A DNA stretch of 64,000 bases from Breoghania sp. (GCF_963674635.1 NZ_OY771475.1:2666001-2730000); one strand, 5' to 3'. Counted from the first letter of the stretch, positions 1 through 9,063 are shown. A program made the numbers and translations. Notes: a model not told the origin generated them from the sequence alone.

Positions 1-180
1 TTCGCGCTGACGCGGTTCGAGCGAAGCGAAAAGCTTGATATTGCCTGGGGTGACGACGTCTCAGGGCTGAACCTGCCGGAAGGCTTCGCGCCTAAGATTT
101 GTGCCGAAGGACATGCGGCGGCCTTGCTCAAGACGGGTGAGGCGGGCAAGGCGCGGGTTGTGTTCGGGGCCGTGCAGTAG
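1..180 (+). CDS. C-terminal fragment of an unidentified protein
   Basis: Frame 1 is open from the left edge to a TAG at 178-180 and gives the last 59 residues of a protein (starts FALTRFERSEKLDIAWGDDV, ends VVFGAVQ). Codon use is GC-rich at third positions, as in the neighbours, so this looks like real coding sequence. I do not recognise the family and see no catalytic motif in the fragment. The gene starts outside the window and is followed by a palindromic repeat region. Function unknown. Confidence 0.5.
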   Translation, partial: FALTRFERSEKLDIAWGDDVSGLNLPEGFAPKICAEGHAAALLKTGEAGKARVVFGAVQ

Positions 181-215
181 GCGCGCGTTTGGAGCGGGCT
201 ACAGAGTTTGCAGCC

Positions 216-375
216 GATCCTTCGAGACGCCCGCTTGCGCGGGCTCCTCAGGATGACGTTGAGGGGTGGGGCTGGACTTCGCAGGATGGCGTTGTCGTGT
301 TGCGGAAGCAGAAGACGCCCGCCACACGCTCAACGTCATCCTGAGGAGGCCCAAAGGGCCATCTCGAAGGATCGG
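216..375. repeat. Pair of inverted palindromic intergenic repeat units
   Basis: Two units of about 45 bp lie head to head. The left one (about 216-262) runs from CCTTCGAGACGC to CTCAGGATGACGTTGAG. The right one (about 331-375) is its near reverse complement, from CAACGTCATCCTGAG to TCTCGAAGGATCGG. Each unit also has a small internal stem (CCCGC..GCGGG at the left, GGCCC AAA GGGCC at the right), so the whole can fold as nested hairpins. The same pair recurs at 31791-31920. The layout resembles dispersed intergenic palindromes of rhizobia and their relatives. I see no coding sequence between 181 and 433. Confidence 0.85.
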
Positions 376-433
376 CCACTTGCGCCACGTACGCCGCGCA
401 CTCCGCGTAACGCAAGCCCCACCCCGATATCGA

Positions 434-3400
434 CTACTCTTCAGCCTGCGCCAGAAGGCTGGCATTTCCGCCAGCTGCCGAAGTGTTGATCGAGATCACC
501 TGTTCCTGCGCGAAGCGTTGCAGGTAATTCGGTCCGCCCGCCTTGGGGCCGGTGCCGGAGAGCCCTGAGCCGCCGAAAGGCTGGGTGCCGACGACCGCGC
601 CGATGATATTGCGGTTCACATAGACATTGCCGACCGACAGAGCATCCACGACCTGATTGACGGTGGTGTCGATGCGGCTGTGAACGCCGAGCGTCAGGCC
701 GTAACCGGTCGCCGCAATCTTCTCCATCACCTCGCCGAGCTTTTCCGCCTTGTAGCGATAGACGTGCAGCACGGGTCCGAAGACCTCACGGTCCAGCGCT
801 TCGGGACGGTCCAGCTCGATGATATGCGGCGGCATCCAGCTTCCGCCGGTAAAATCCCCGGCGGGAGCCTCGCCCGCATAGACAAGGGTCTGTTCCGTTC
901 GCATCTTTTCGATATGCGCGCGGATACGGTCGCGGGCCTCGCGATCTATAACCGGACCAATATCGGTTTCCGCCTTGCGCGGATCGCCAAGCCGCAGTTC
1001 GGCTGCCGCGCCTGCGATCATTTCCACCATTCGGTCGGCAACGCCATCCTGCACGAAGAGAAGTCGCAGAGCAGAACAGCGCTGCCCCGCGGAGCGGAAA
1101 GCCGACATGATCACATCGTCGCTCACCTGCTCCGGCAACGCCGTGGCATCAACGATCATGGCATTGATGCCACCGGTTTCCGCAATGAGCGGCACGATTG
1201 GGCCGTCCTTGGCGGCAAGCGCGCGGTTGATGGCCTGCGCTGTTGCGGTGGAGCCGGTGAAAGCGACGCCCGCGATGCGTGGATCGTCCACCAGCGCAGC
1301 GCCAATGGCCGGGCCGCCGGGCACGAACTGAAGTGCTTCAGCGGGAACCCCCGCCTCGTGCAACAGGCGCACGGCCTCATAGGCAATCAGAGGCGTTTGC
1401 GGCGCAGGCTTGGCGATAACAGCGTTGCCCGCCACGAGTGCGGCTGAAACCTGCCCAAGAAAGATCGCCAACGGGAAATTCCACGGCGAAATGCAGAGAA
1501 AGACGCCGCGCCCACGGAAGCGATAGCGGTTTTCCTCGCCCGTCGGGCCGGGCATGAGCTTGCCAGCCCCGAAGAGCGAACGGGCTTCCAGCGCGTAGTA
1601 CCGGCAGAAATCCACCGCCTCGCGGATTTCCGCAATGCCGTCCGCCTGCGTCTTGCCCGCTTCCACAGCCAGCAACGCCATCAGCCGGTCCCGGTTTTCC
1701 TCCAGAAGATCCGCCATACGCTCCAAGGCAGCCGCGCGCCCCTCCACCGGCATGCGCGACCATCTCTTGAACCCCTTTGCCGCACTGTCGATGGCCGCTG
1801 CGGCTTCTTCCTGCGACGCTTCCGCGACCGTGCCCGCAAGCGTGACCCCGTCCACCGGGGAGAGGATCGGACGGGCCGCGCCCTTGCCGGGCCTGCCGCC
1901 AATCAGCGCGGTTGCATCGGCCATCGGGAAACTCTGCTTCGCGATGCCCTTCGAGAGGGCGTCACGCTCGGCTGAATAGCCGAATTCGACGCCTTCGGAG
2001 TCCTTTCGAAGGCCATAGATTGCGTTGGGCATGACGATGCCCCGATTGCGCGCACTGCCCGCATCCAGAAGCGCGGCTGGGGACTTCAGAAGATCCTCGA
2101 TCTTCACCTTCGGATTGCCCACTGCCGCCACAAAGGAAGAATTGGCTCCGTTTTCAAGAAGGCGTCTGACCAGATAGGCCAGCAGATCGCGATGCCCGCC
2201 GACGGGTGCATAGATCCTGCAAGGGTGACCATCCTCCTCCACCACGGTGCGGAAGAGCGACTCTCCCATGCCGTGAAGACGCTGAAACTCGAAACGATCG
2301 GCGGGACCGGCAAATTCCAGAACCTGTGCAACCGTCAGTGCGTTGTGGGTGGCAAACTGGGAGTAGATGCGATCGCGCGCGGCCAACATGCGCCGGGCAC
2401 AGGCCATATAGGAAAGATCCGAAGCCGATTTGCGGGTGAAGACCGGATAGTCCTCAAGGCCCCGCTCCTGCGCGCGCTTGATCTCGGTATCCCAATAAGC
2501 CCCCTTCACCAGACGAACCATCAGATGCCGGTCATGGGCCTCGGCCAGCTCGTGCACATAGCCGATGACCTGCGATGCGCGTTTCATATAGGCCTGAACG
2601 GCAAGGCCAAACCCGTCCCAGCCCGCCAGAGAGCGGTCTCTGAGGACTGCGGCAAAGACATCCAGGGAAAGCTCCAGCCGGTCCGCTTCCTCGGCATCAA
2701 CCGTGAAGTTGAGATCATGCGCCTTGGCCAGCTGGGCAAGTTCGATGACGCGCGGGGTCAGCGTGGCAAGCACCTCTTGGCCGTTGACCGCCTCATAGCG
2801 CGGATGGAGCGCGGAGAGCTTGACGGAAATGCCCGGACGATCCGGCAGCGCCCGGTCGCCCGCGCGTTTGGCTATGGCGCGGATGCACGCCGCATAACTT
2901 TCGAAATGGCGCTTCGCATCCGCTGAGGTGCGCGCCCCTTCGCCCAACATGTCATAGGAATAGCGATAGCCCTTCGCTTCCATGGCGCGGGCGCGGTCCA
3001 GCGCGGAACCGATCGTCTCGCCCAGCACGAACTGATGGCCGAGGAGCCGCATGGCCTGCCTAGTGGCGACCCGCATGGTGGGCATGCCGAGGCGTTTGGT
3101 CAACTGGCTCAGGATCGTGTCCGGCGTCTCACCGGGGTGGAGAAGGCGTGAAGAAATATCCAGCGCCCATGAGGAGGCGGAGACAAGCCATGTGTCCGAT
3201 TTGGGGCGATTACCGCCGAGACGGGCGGCGAGTTTGTCCTCGATCAGCTTGTCGGCGGTCGCCGCATCGGGCACACGCAGCAGCGCTTCCGCCAGAACCA
3301 TCAGCGCCAGCCCCTCGCGCGTCGACAATCCGTAGTCGCGGAGAAAATCCTCCACCCCACCCAGACCGGAACGGGTCGTGCGGATGGCATCGACATAACG

Positions 3401-3562
3401 CTCCGCGGTGGCCTTGATGCGCTGCTCTGCCAGAGGGTCGAGCCGCGTCATGTCCTTCAGCTTCGCGACAACGCTCTCATCGTCGGGTGCATAAACTTTA
3501 CGGAAAGGCGCGGGGCCGTTTTGAGAATATTCATCGCCAGAAGACATCTTGTGCTGAAACAT
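434..3562 (-). CDS. putA: Bifunctional proline dehydrogenase / pyrroline-5-carboxylate dehydrogenase PutA
   Basis: It oxidises L-proline to glutamate in two steps, using FAD then NAD+, at the inner face of the membrane. The PRODH half (about residues 150-460) shows the family motifs FTVDAEEADRLELSLDVF, RLVKGAYWDTEIKRAQ and FEFQRLHGMGE. The ALDH half (about 500-1000) shows AISPWNFP-like CISPWNFPLAIF, GVAFTGST, the catalytic-base segment AETGGINAMI and the nucleophile cysteine in SAGQRCSALR. There is no N-terminal ribbon-helix-helix DNA-binding domain, so regulation falls to the divergent Lrp-type gene. The start is uncertain: ATG codons at 3592, 3562 and 3547 and a TTG at 3631 are in frame. 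I chose 3562, close to where alphaproteobacterial PutA proteins begin; similarity starts at PAPF..YAPDD just after it. Length is about 1040 residues, normal for the short PutA class. Confidence 0.95.
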   Translation of the reverse strand: MFQHKMSSGDEYSQNGPAPFRKVYAPDDESVVAKLKDMTRLDPLAEQRIKATAERYVDAIRTTRSGLGGVEDFLRDYGLSTREGLALMVLAEALLRVPDAATADKLIEDKLAARLGGNRPKSDTWLVSASSWALDISSRLLHPGETPDTILSQLTKRLGMPTMRVATRQAMRLLGHQFVLGETIGSALDRARAMEAKGYRYSYDMLGEGARTSADAKRHFESYAACIRAIAKRAGDRALPDRPGISVKLSALHPRYEAVNGQEVLATLTPRVIELAQLAKAHDLNFTVDAEEADRLELSLDVFAAVLRDRSLAGWDGFGLAVQAYMKRASQVIGYVHELAEAHDRHLMVRLVKGAYWDTEIKRAQERGLEDYPVFTRKSASDLSYMACARRMLAARDRIYSQFATHNALTVAQVLEFAGPADRFEFQRLHGMGESLFRTVVEEDGHPCRIYAPVGGHRDLLAYLVRRLLENGANSSFVAAVGNPKVKIEDLLKSPAALLDAGSARNRGIVMPNAIYGLRKDSEGVEFGYSAERDALSKGIAKQSFPMADATALIGGRPGKGAARPILSPVDGVTLAGTVAEASQEEAAAAIDSAAKGFKRWSRMPVEGRAAALERMADLLEENRDRLMALLAVEAGKTQADGIAEIREAVDFCRYYALEARSLFGAGKLMPGPTGEENRYRFRGRGVFLCISPWNFPLAIFLGQVSAALVAGNAVIAKPAPQTPLIAYEAVRLLHEAGVPAEALQFVPGGPAIGAALVDDPRIAGVAFTGSTATAQAINRALAAKDGPIVPLIAETGGINAMIVDATALPEQVSDDVIMSAFRSAGQRCSALRLLFVQDGVADRMVEMIAGAAAELRLGDPRKAETDIGPVIDREARDRIRAHIEKMRTEQTLVYAGEAPAGDFTGGSWMPPHIIELDRPEALDREVFGPVLHVYRYKAEKLGEVMEKIAATGYGLTLGVHSRIDTTVNQVVDALSVGNVYVNRNIIGAVVGTQPFGGSGLSGTGPKAGGPNYLQRFAQEQVISINTSAAGGNASLLAQAEE

Positions 3563-3663
3563 GGTCACGTTAGGGATCTCCAAACTGATCATTCGCCAAG
3601 ATAGCTCGAAGGTGTTAGTGATATCCGCCAAAGGTGGACAGTTCGGCAGAGGTTTTTCTAGAA

Positions 3664-4146
3664 ATGGACGAATTAATCGCGGTTTTCGCCGATCTCGACA
3701 AACTCGACCGGAAGATACTCGGCGAGCTCCAGGTTGATGGCCGCATCACCACGACCCAGCTCGCGGAGCGTATCGGGCTTTCCGCAACCGCCACTTCAGA
3801 ACGCGTGAAGCGCCTGACCCGCGAGGGCTATATTGTCGGCTTTTCCGCAAAGCTGGATGCGGCCAGGATCGGGCTGGGCCTGCTTGTCTTCGTGGAAGTG
3901 AAGCTCGACCGCACCACACCGGACGTGTTCGATGCCTTTGCATCCGCCGTGAACAAGGTGCCGGAAGTGCTTGAGTGCCACATGGTGGCGGGCGGGTTCG
4001 ACTATCTGCTGAAAAGCCGCGTTGCCGACATGGCGGCCTATCGCGTCTTTCTTTCCGAAGTGGTGCTGAACCTGCCGGGCGTACGCGAAACCCACACCTA
4101 TACGGTGATGGAGGAGGTGAAGGACACCGCGGTTCTTCCGATCTGA
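3664..4146 (+). CDS. putR: Lrp/AsnC-family regulator, probable proline-responsive PutR
   Basis: A 160-residue protein with an N-terminal winged HTH (LDRKILGELQVDGRITTTQLAERIGLS...TSERVKRL, split here) and a C-terminal RAM/AsnC effector domain ending GVRETHTYTVMEEVKDT. Lrp-family proteins form octamers that respond to amino acids. In alphaproteobacteria a divergent Lrp-type gene, PutR, commonly activates putA when proline is present. Here it lies head to head with putA, with about 100 bp or less between start codons, so shared control is likely. ATG at 3664 is taken as the start; an in-frame GTG at 3634 would add ten residues not typical of the family. The gene name is inferred from position. 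Confidence 0.85.
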   Translation: MDELIAVFADLDKLDRKILGELQVDGRITTTQLAERIGLSATATSERVKRLTREGYIVGFSAKLDAARIGLGLLVFVEVKLDRTTPDVFDAFASAVNKVPEVLECHMVAGGFDYLLKSRVADMAAYRVFLSEVVLNLPGVRETHTYTVMEEVKDTAVLPI

Positions 4147-4300
4147 CGGGACCTTCAAATCTGTGCGGGCCCTTTCGCGGAGATCACCAACCCGTGTGCC
4201 GACCTTGACGCGACAAGCGGCGCTGACAGCATTAAGCTCCCAACCAAAGCAACCTTGCTGTTCGCGCAGATTTGCCTTGCTGTTCGTGAAGGAGCCTCTC

Positions 4301-5521
4301 TTGTCGATTGTCCGCGCCACGATGGCGATCCTTGCCGCCGTCCTTGTCAGCCTCACCGCAAGCCGGGCCGCAGAACCATCCCCTTCGCACTGGGCAGACC
4401 TGACGGCGAAAGCGCACGGGGAAACGGTCTATTTCTACGCATGGGGCGGGGAGCCGCGCATCAACGCCTATATCGGATGGGCCGCCGATCAAGTCGCCGC
4501 GAAATACGGCATCACGCTGAAGCAAGTGAAGGTGGACGACACGGCCAGCGTCGTCAGCCGGGTGCTGGCGGAAAAGGTGGCGGGACAGACAACGGGCGGG
4601 GCGATCGATCTCATCTGGATCAACGGCGAGAATTTCGCCGCGATGAAGCGCGAAGGGCTGCTTTTGAAAAAAGGCTGGGCCGACAAGCTGCCCGCATGGA
4701 AACACGTCGATGTGGCGGGCAAGCCCACGGTCCTCAACGACTTCACCGTGCCGACCGATGGGCTGGAAGCGCCCTGGGGCATGGCGCAGCTTGTGTTCGT
4801 CCATGATACGGCACGGCTTGAAAACCCACCGCGCACACTTGCGGCCCTTCTCGACTGGGCGAAGGCCAATCCGGGCCGCTTCACCTATCCGCAGCCGCCC
4901 GATTTTCACGGCACGACCTTCCTGAAGCAGGCGCTTTACGCTGTGGCTCCGGACAGGTCCGCACTCAGCGAACCTGTGACCGACGAAAGCTTCGCAGCCG
5001 CCTCCACGCCGCTTTTCGACTATCTCGACGCGCTTCACCCCGTGCTCTGGCGCTCGGGCCGCGCCTTCCCGCAAAACAGCGCCGCGATGATGCAGCTTCT
5101 GGCCGACGGGGAAACCGAGATCGCCTTCAATTTCAACCCGGCAGCCGCCTCCAACGCCATCGCGAACGGTGAATTGCCGGAAACGGTGCGCACTTATGTT
5201 CTGGATGGCGGCACCATCGGCAACACGCATTTCGTGGCCATTCCTTTCAATGCCAATGCCCCGGCTGGTGCGATGGTCGTCGCCGATTTTCTGATGAGCC
5301 CCGAGGCCCAGGCCCGCAAACAGGACCCGAATGTCTGGGGCGATCCGACCGTGCTGGCGGTGGATACTCTTGCAGCGGACGACAAGGCGCGCTTCGATGC
5401 GCTCGATCTCGGTATCGCGACGCTAACGCCCGCCGAGCTTGGCCAGACCCTGCCTGAGCCGCACCCGAGCTGGACGACACGTCTGGAACAGGCATGGTCG
5501 GCGCGCTACGGCGTCGAATGA
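4301..5521 (+). CDS. YnjB-type ABC transporter substrate-binding protein
   Basis: A periplasmic solute-binding protein of the YnjB family, related to iron/thiamine/polyamine-binding proteins. The start is TTG at 4301, preceded by a good ribosome site GAAGGAG at 4288-4294. From it an N-terminal signal peptide reads MSIVRATMAILAAVLVSLTASRA with a likely AxA-type cleavage before EPSPSHWADL. The mature part has the family segments YFYAWGGEPRINAYI, IDLIWINGENFAAMK and APWGMAQLVFVHD. Length is 406 residues. Its stop overlaps the start of the permease gene (ATGA), and the ATPase gene follows, giving a complete three-gene importer. The substrate is unknown; the E. coli ynjBCD importer has been suggested to carry a thiamine- or metal-like ligand, but nothing here decides it. 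No TPP riboswitch is visible upstream. Confidence 0.88.
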   Translation: MSIVRATMAILAAVLVSLTASRAAEPSPSHWADLTAKAHGETVYFYAWGGEPRINAYIGWAADQVAAKYGITLKQVKVDDTASVVSRVLAEKVAGQTTGGAIDLIWINGENFAAMKREGLLLKKGWADKLPAWKHVDVAGKPTVLNDFTVPTDGLEAPWGMAQLVFVHDTARLENPPRTLAALLDWAKANPGRFTYPQPPDFHGTTFLKQALYAVAPDRSALSEPVTDESFAAASTPLFDYLDALHPVLWRSGRAFPQNSAAMMQLLADGETEIAFNFNPAAASNAIANGELPETVRTYVLDGGTIGNTHFVAIPFNANAPAGAMVVADFLMSPEAQARKQDPNVWGDPTVLAVDTLAADDKARFDALDLGIATLTPAELGQTLPEPHPSWTTRLEQAWSARYGVE

Positions 5522-7233
5522 CGGAGCGGACTGACACACCCGGCTTCGCCCTTCAGCTTGCGCCGGGTCTGACCATCGCGCTTTTGATCCTGCCGGTCGT
5601 CGCCGGACTTGCCGGGGCGGCGTTTCCCGCCTTCGGTTATCTGCCGGTTCTGGGTGGCGAGCATTTTTCGCTCGATCCCTGGCGGATGCTGATGGCCCAG
5701 CCGGGCATCTGGCGCTCGGCGGTTTTCAGCTACCTGACGGCACTTGTGGCGACCGCCGTGTCGCTGGGCCTCGTGCTCGGCTTCATCGCGGGGTGGAGTG
5801 AAACACGGCTCTTTGGCTTGATGAACCGCGCGCTCTCGCCGCTTCTTTCCGTGCCCCACGCGGCGGCGGCCTTCGCGCTCGCCTTCCTCATCGCGCCGTC
5901 GGGCTGGATCATGCGTCTCGTCTCGCCATGGGCGACGGGGTTTGAACGTCCGCCGGATATCCTGATCCTGCACGATCCATTGGGACTTTCGATGATCGCG
6001 GGGCTCGTCGCCAAGGAAGCCCCTTTCCTGTTTCTGATGACGCTTGCAGCTCTTCCGCAGACCCTGGCCGCCCGGCACATGCGGGTCGCCGCCAGTTTCG
6101 GATACGGACGGCTTGCGGGCTTCTTCAAGGTCGCCCTGCCGCAGATCTATCCGCAGATCCGCCTGCCGGTTCTGGCGGTCATCGCCTATTCCTCCTCGGT
6201 GGTCGATGTGGCGATGATCCTCGGGCCGACGCTGCCCGCGCCACTTGCCGTGCAGCTCACCCACTGGATGCGCGACCCCGATCTCGCGATGCGCTTCACA
6301 GCCTCTGCAGGCGCACTCCTTCAGGTGGGCGTGACGGGAGCGGCGATCCTGACATGGCTTGCCATCGAAAAGCTCGCCGCCGCATGGCACCGAAACTGGC
6401 GGGTGAACGGCGCCCGGGGGGCTGCAGACAGCGCGGCGCGCGCAGGACTTGCCGCCGCAACGCTCTTGCTGATCGCGGCCACGGGACTGGGGCTCGTCGT
6501 TCTGGTCCTGTGGTCGCTCGCCGGCTTCTGGCCCTTCCCGGCAAGCCTCCCGCCTGCCATCTCTTTGAAGACATGGACGACGGCGCTGCCGCAGATAGCG
6601 GGGCCAACCGGGACGACCCTGTGGCTGGGCTGCGCCGCGACCCTCGCCGCCCTCCTTCTGACCATCGCCTGCCTGGAGCGGGAAATTCGCACCGGACACG
6701 CCCCGCGCGGGACGGCGCTCGGGCTCATCTATGTGCCGCTTCTGGTGCCGCAGGTGGCGTTTCTTTTCGGGCTGCAATTCCTGTTTATCGCCATGGGGCT
6801 TGGGACCAGCGGCGGCGCGCTCGTGTTTTCCCATTTCCTCTTCGTGCTGCCTTACGTGTTCCTGTCGCTCGGCGATCCGTGGCGGGCGTGGGATCCGCGT
6901 TACGCCCATGTCGCGGCAAGCCTTGGGGCCGGGCAATCGCGAATCTTCTGGCGGGTGCGGCTTCCCATTCTGTTGCCCCCCGTCCTGACGGCGGTGGCTG
7001 TCGGTTTTGCGGTTTCGGTCGGCCAATACCTCCCTACCCTGCTCATCGGTGGCGGGCGGTACACCACCCTCACCACCGAAGCGGTGGCGCTCGCTTCGGG
7101 CGGTAGCCGACGCATCATTGCGGTCTATGCACTCCTGCAAATGGCGTTGCCCCTTGCAGGCTTCGTGCTTGCAACAACGCTGCCCGCCATGCTCTTCAGG
7201 AACCGGCGCGACATGAGGCCAGGGCATGAGTGA
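5518..7233 (+). CDS. YnjC-type fused ABC transporter permease
   Basis: A 571-residue inner-membrane permease carrying two BPD-transport domains in tandem, as in ThiP and YnjC. The two halves (about residues 50-290 and 330-565) each have several hydrophobic segments and an EAA-like loop (AASFGYGRLAGFFKVALPQI in the first, AASLGAGQSRIFWRVRLPIL in the second) that contacts the ATPase. The ATG at 5518 overlaps the stop of the binding-protein gene by four bases, so the two are probably translationally coupled. Its own stop overlaps the start of the ATPase gene. One fused permease can replace a permease dimer. The substrate is unresolved. Confidence 0.9.
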   Translation: MTERTDTPGFALQLAPGLTIALLILPVVAGLAGAAFPAFGYLPVLGGEHFSLDPWRMLMAQPGIWRSAVFSYLTALVATAVSLGLVLGFIAGWSETRLFGLMNRALSPLLSVPHAAAAFALAFLIAPSGWIMRLVSPWATGFERPPDILILHDPLGLSMIAGLVAKEAPFLFLMTLAALPQTLAARHMRVAASFGYGRLAGFFKVALPQIYPQIRLPVLAVIAYSSSVVDVAMILGPTLPAPLAVQLTHWMRDPDLAMRFTASAGALLQVGVTGAAILTWLAIEKLAAAWHRNWRVNGARGAADSAARAGLAAATLLLIAATGLGLVVLVLWSLAGFWPFPASLPPAISLKTWTTALPQIAGPTGTTLWLGCAATLAALLLTIACLEREIRTGHAPRGTALGLIYVPLLVPQVAFLFGLQFLFIAMGLGTSGGALVFSHFLFVLPYVFLSLGDPWRAWDPRYAHVAASLGAGQSRIFWRVRLPILLPPVLTAVAVGFAVSVGQYLPTLLIGGGRYTTLTTEAVALASGGSRRIIAVYALLQMALPLAGFVLATTLPAMLFRNRRDMRPGHE

Positions 7234-7885
7234 CAGCGCGCTCATTCTTGAAAATGTGCGGATCATGCGCGAAGGCGCGCCGCTGATCGCGCTCGATCAC
7301 CGGATCGACCCCGGCGAGATTCTGACCGTCATGGGGGAAAGCGGGGTCGGGAAGTCGACGCTGCTCAGCTTCATTGCCGGGTTCCTGCCCCCCGCCTTTA
7401 CGGCGCAAGGTTCTGTGTGGCTTGCCGGGCGCGATATCACTGCCCTGCCCGCCCCAGCCCGCCATGTCGGGCTGCTCTTTCAGGACGACCTTCTCTTCCC
7501 GCACATGTCGGTGGCCGAGAACCTGATGTTCGCGGTACCCCAGGGCGTGACGCGCGCGGAGCGGCGCGAACGCGCATGCAAAGTGCTGGCGGATGTTTCA
7601 CTGGACGGCCTGGGCCCCCGCGATCCGGCAAGCCTTTCCGGCGGACAGCGGGCGCGGGTTGCGCTCATGCGGGTGCTGCTGTCGGAGCCAGGGGCACTGT
7701 TGCTGGATGAGCCTTTCTCAAAACTCGACGCCGGGCTTCGCGACCAGATCCGCGCGCTCGTTTTCACCAAGGCGCGCGAACGAAACCTGCCGGTCCTGCT
7801 CGTCACGCATGATATCCGGGATGCGGAAGCGGCGGGCGGGGCCATCGTCACGCTTCAGTCCGCGCAGGCACCGCGGCCGGACTGA
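7226..7885 (+). CDS. YnjD-type ABC transporter ATP-binding protein
   Basis: A 219-residue ATPase subunit with all the expected motifs: Walker A GESGVGKST, Q-loop LLFQDDLLFPH, ABC signature LSGGQRARVAL, Walker B ALLLDEPFSKLD and switch histidine LLVTHDIRDAE. It is a bare nucleotide-binding domain with no regulatory C-terminal extension, matching YnjD. It overlaps the permease gene by eight bases and closes the operon that starts at 4301. A hairpin with an 8-bp stem follows at 7900-7930. Confidence 0.93.
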   Translation: MSDSALILENVRIMREGAPLIALDHRIDPGEILTVMGESGVGKSTLLSFIAGFLPPAFTAQGSVWLAGRDITALPAPARHVGLLFQDDLLFPHMSVAENLMFAVPQGVTRAERRERACKVLADVSLDGLGPRDPASLSGGQRARVALMRVLLSEPGALLLDEPFSKLDAGLRDQIRALVFTKARERNLPVLLVTHDIRDAEAAGGAIVTLQSAQAPRPD

Positions 7886-7899
7886 AACGGGCCCAAATG

Positions 7900-7930
7900 A
7901 AAACGGGCGACCGTTGAGGCCGCCCGTTCG
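7900..7930. terminator. Hairpin between convergent ynjD-like and bfr genes
   Basis: Inverted repeat AACGGGCG (7902-7909) / CGCCCGTT (7921-7928), flanked by AAA on the left and TCGAAAT on the right. It sits between two convergent genes and could end transcription in either direction, though the U-tracts are poor. Confidence 0.45.
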
Positions 7931-7956
7931 AAATTGCATACTCGTGAGAACGAGAC

Positions 7957-8442
7957 TTATTCGGCTTCGTCCGCAGGCACCGCCTGGGTCTGCATGTAGC
8001 GCTCTGCACCGATGGCCTCGAGAAGCTCGATCTGGGTCTCCAGATAATCGATGTGGCCTTCCTCGTCGGCCATCAGCTCCTCAAAGAGCTTCATGGTCAC
8101 GTAGTCGCCCTTCTCGTTGCAGCATTCGCGGGCTTCCTTGTAGAGGGCGCGCGCGGAATATTCGCCGGCGAGATCGCAATCCAGCACTTCGCGGATATTC
8201 TGGCCGATACGCAGCGGGTCGAGGCTCTGCATGTTCGGATGACCGCCCAGGAAGATGATGCGCTGGACCAGCTTGTCGGCGTGCTGCATTTCCTCGATGG
8301 ACTCCTCACGCTCCTTGCGCGCGAAGCGGGCGAATCCCCAGTCTTCCGTCAGGCGATAGTGCAGCCAGTACTGGTTGACCGCCGTCATCTCGTGACGCAG
8401 CGCCTTGTTGAGGTATTCAATGACTTCCGGTTCGCCCTTCAT
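7957..8442 (-). CDS. bfr: Bacterioferritin
   Basis: Iron-storage protein that forms a 24-subunit haem-containing cage and oxidises Fe(II). The 161-residue sequence has every ferroxidase ligand at the positions known from E. coli Bfr: E18, E51, H54, E94, E127 and H130. It also has the haem-ligand methionine M52 in EEMQHAD. It lies 66 bp downstream of a bacterioferritin-associated ferredoxin gene on the same strand, so the two are probably co-transcribed. An iron-control-element-like palindrome lies inside that upstream gene (8650-8666). Confidence 0.97.
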   Translation of the reverse strand: MKGEPEVIEYLNKALRHEMTAVNQYWLHYRLTEDWGFARFARKEREESIEEMQHADKLVQRIIFLGGHPNMQSLDPLRIGQNIREVLDCDLAGEYSARALYKEARECCNEKGDYVTMKLFEELMADEEGHIDYLETQIELLEAIGAERYMQTQAVPADEAE

Positions 8443-8508
8443 GGCCAGATTTCCTTCTTGAGAGAGCCAAATGCGGCTGCAGTGTCTGCGATATGCCCTT
8501 GCAGGATT

Positions 8509-8841
8509 TCACCCCTTTGCAGGGGCCTTTTTCCTCGCAGGGGAGCTGCTCCTTGTGGCGGGAACGGTCTCAGACCGGCCTTCCGGGGTCATCGGCTCCT
8601 CAGGGTCGACATCCCACCAACGAGGCTGGTCCGGCTTCTGATCTCGTAGTTTAGAATTATTATAACTACGATGAATGACCTGCACAACCATGGGAAAACA
8701 ATTCCCACACTTTGGACGGCAATCGAGCTTCTTGAAACAGCCCCCCGGCGTGACGATGCGACCGGAAGGATCGTCACGAATTTCGGCGGCTGCGCGCTCC
8801 AGGTCCTTATCCGTCAATACATTGCAGGAACATACGATCAT
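8509..8841 (-). CDS. bfd: Bacterioferritin-associated [2Fe-2S] ferredoxin (Bfd-like)
   Basis: A Bfd-like protein that passes electrons to bacterioferritin to release stored iron. It starts MIVCSCN and carries the BFD-like cysteine set C4 and C6 plus C45 and C48 (CRPKCGNC, C-x2-C). Two more cysteines, C35 and C41, lie in between. At 110 residues it is longer than the usual 60-75: after the folded part there is a polar tail rich in P, S, K and A (DQKPDQPRWWD... to ARKKAPAKG) with no known role. It is followed directly by bfr. The tail codons contain the Fur-family-like palindrome at 8650-8666. Confidence 0.88.
   Translation of the reverse strand: MIVCSCNVLTDKDLERAAAEIRDDPSGRIVTPGGCFKKLDCRPKCGNCFPMVVQVIHRSYNNSKLRDQKPDQPRWWDVDPEEPMTPEGRSETVPATRSSSPARKKAPAKG
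8650..8666. promoter_or_regulatory. Iron-control-element / PerR-box-like palindrome inside bfd
   Basis: The sequence TTTAGAATTATTATAAC matches the Irr iron control element TTTAGAA-N3-TTCTAAA at 12 of 14 fixed positions. Its core also matches a PerR box (TTATAATNATTATAA) at 13 of 14. It is an island of A and T in GC-rich DNA. It lies in codons 59-64 of the ferredoxin gene and about 208 bp upstream of the bfr start, so it may control an internal bfr promoter. Confidence 0.45.
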
Positions 8842-9063
8842 CTGCGCGATACCCGAGGCACTTTGAGTCGTGGCGAGAGCGGACGCGATGCGGTAGTGTG
8901 GCGCGTCTGAAGGATCCGTTCGTTTCGGTCTGGGCGACAGACCGACGAAACGCCACGTTCCGGCAAGACACTCTCAAACATCTGCGAGCCGATCAAACCT
9001 GTTTGGTTTAGCTGGGATACGCCCTAACCTATGCCCGACGCCACAAGAAACAAGGCCATGCAC

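Noticed and set aside
4147..4300. TPP riboswitch upstream of the YnjBCD-type importer
   Set aside because: The conserved thi-box elements are not present in this leader.
5506..7266. Long minus-strand frame opposite the YnjC-like permease
   Set aside because: It is an artefact of high GC in the reverse strand of a convincing membrane-protein gene; the translation is rich in R, Q and E and has no family features.
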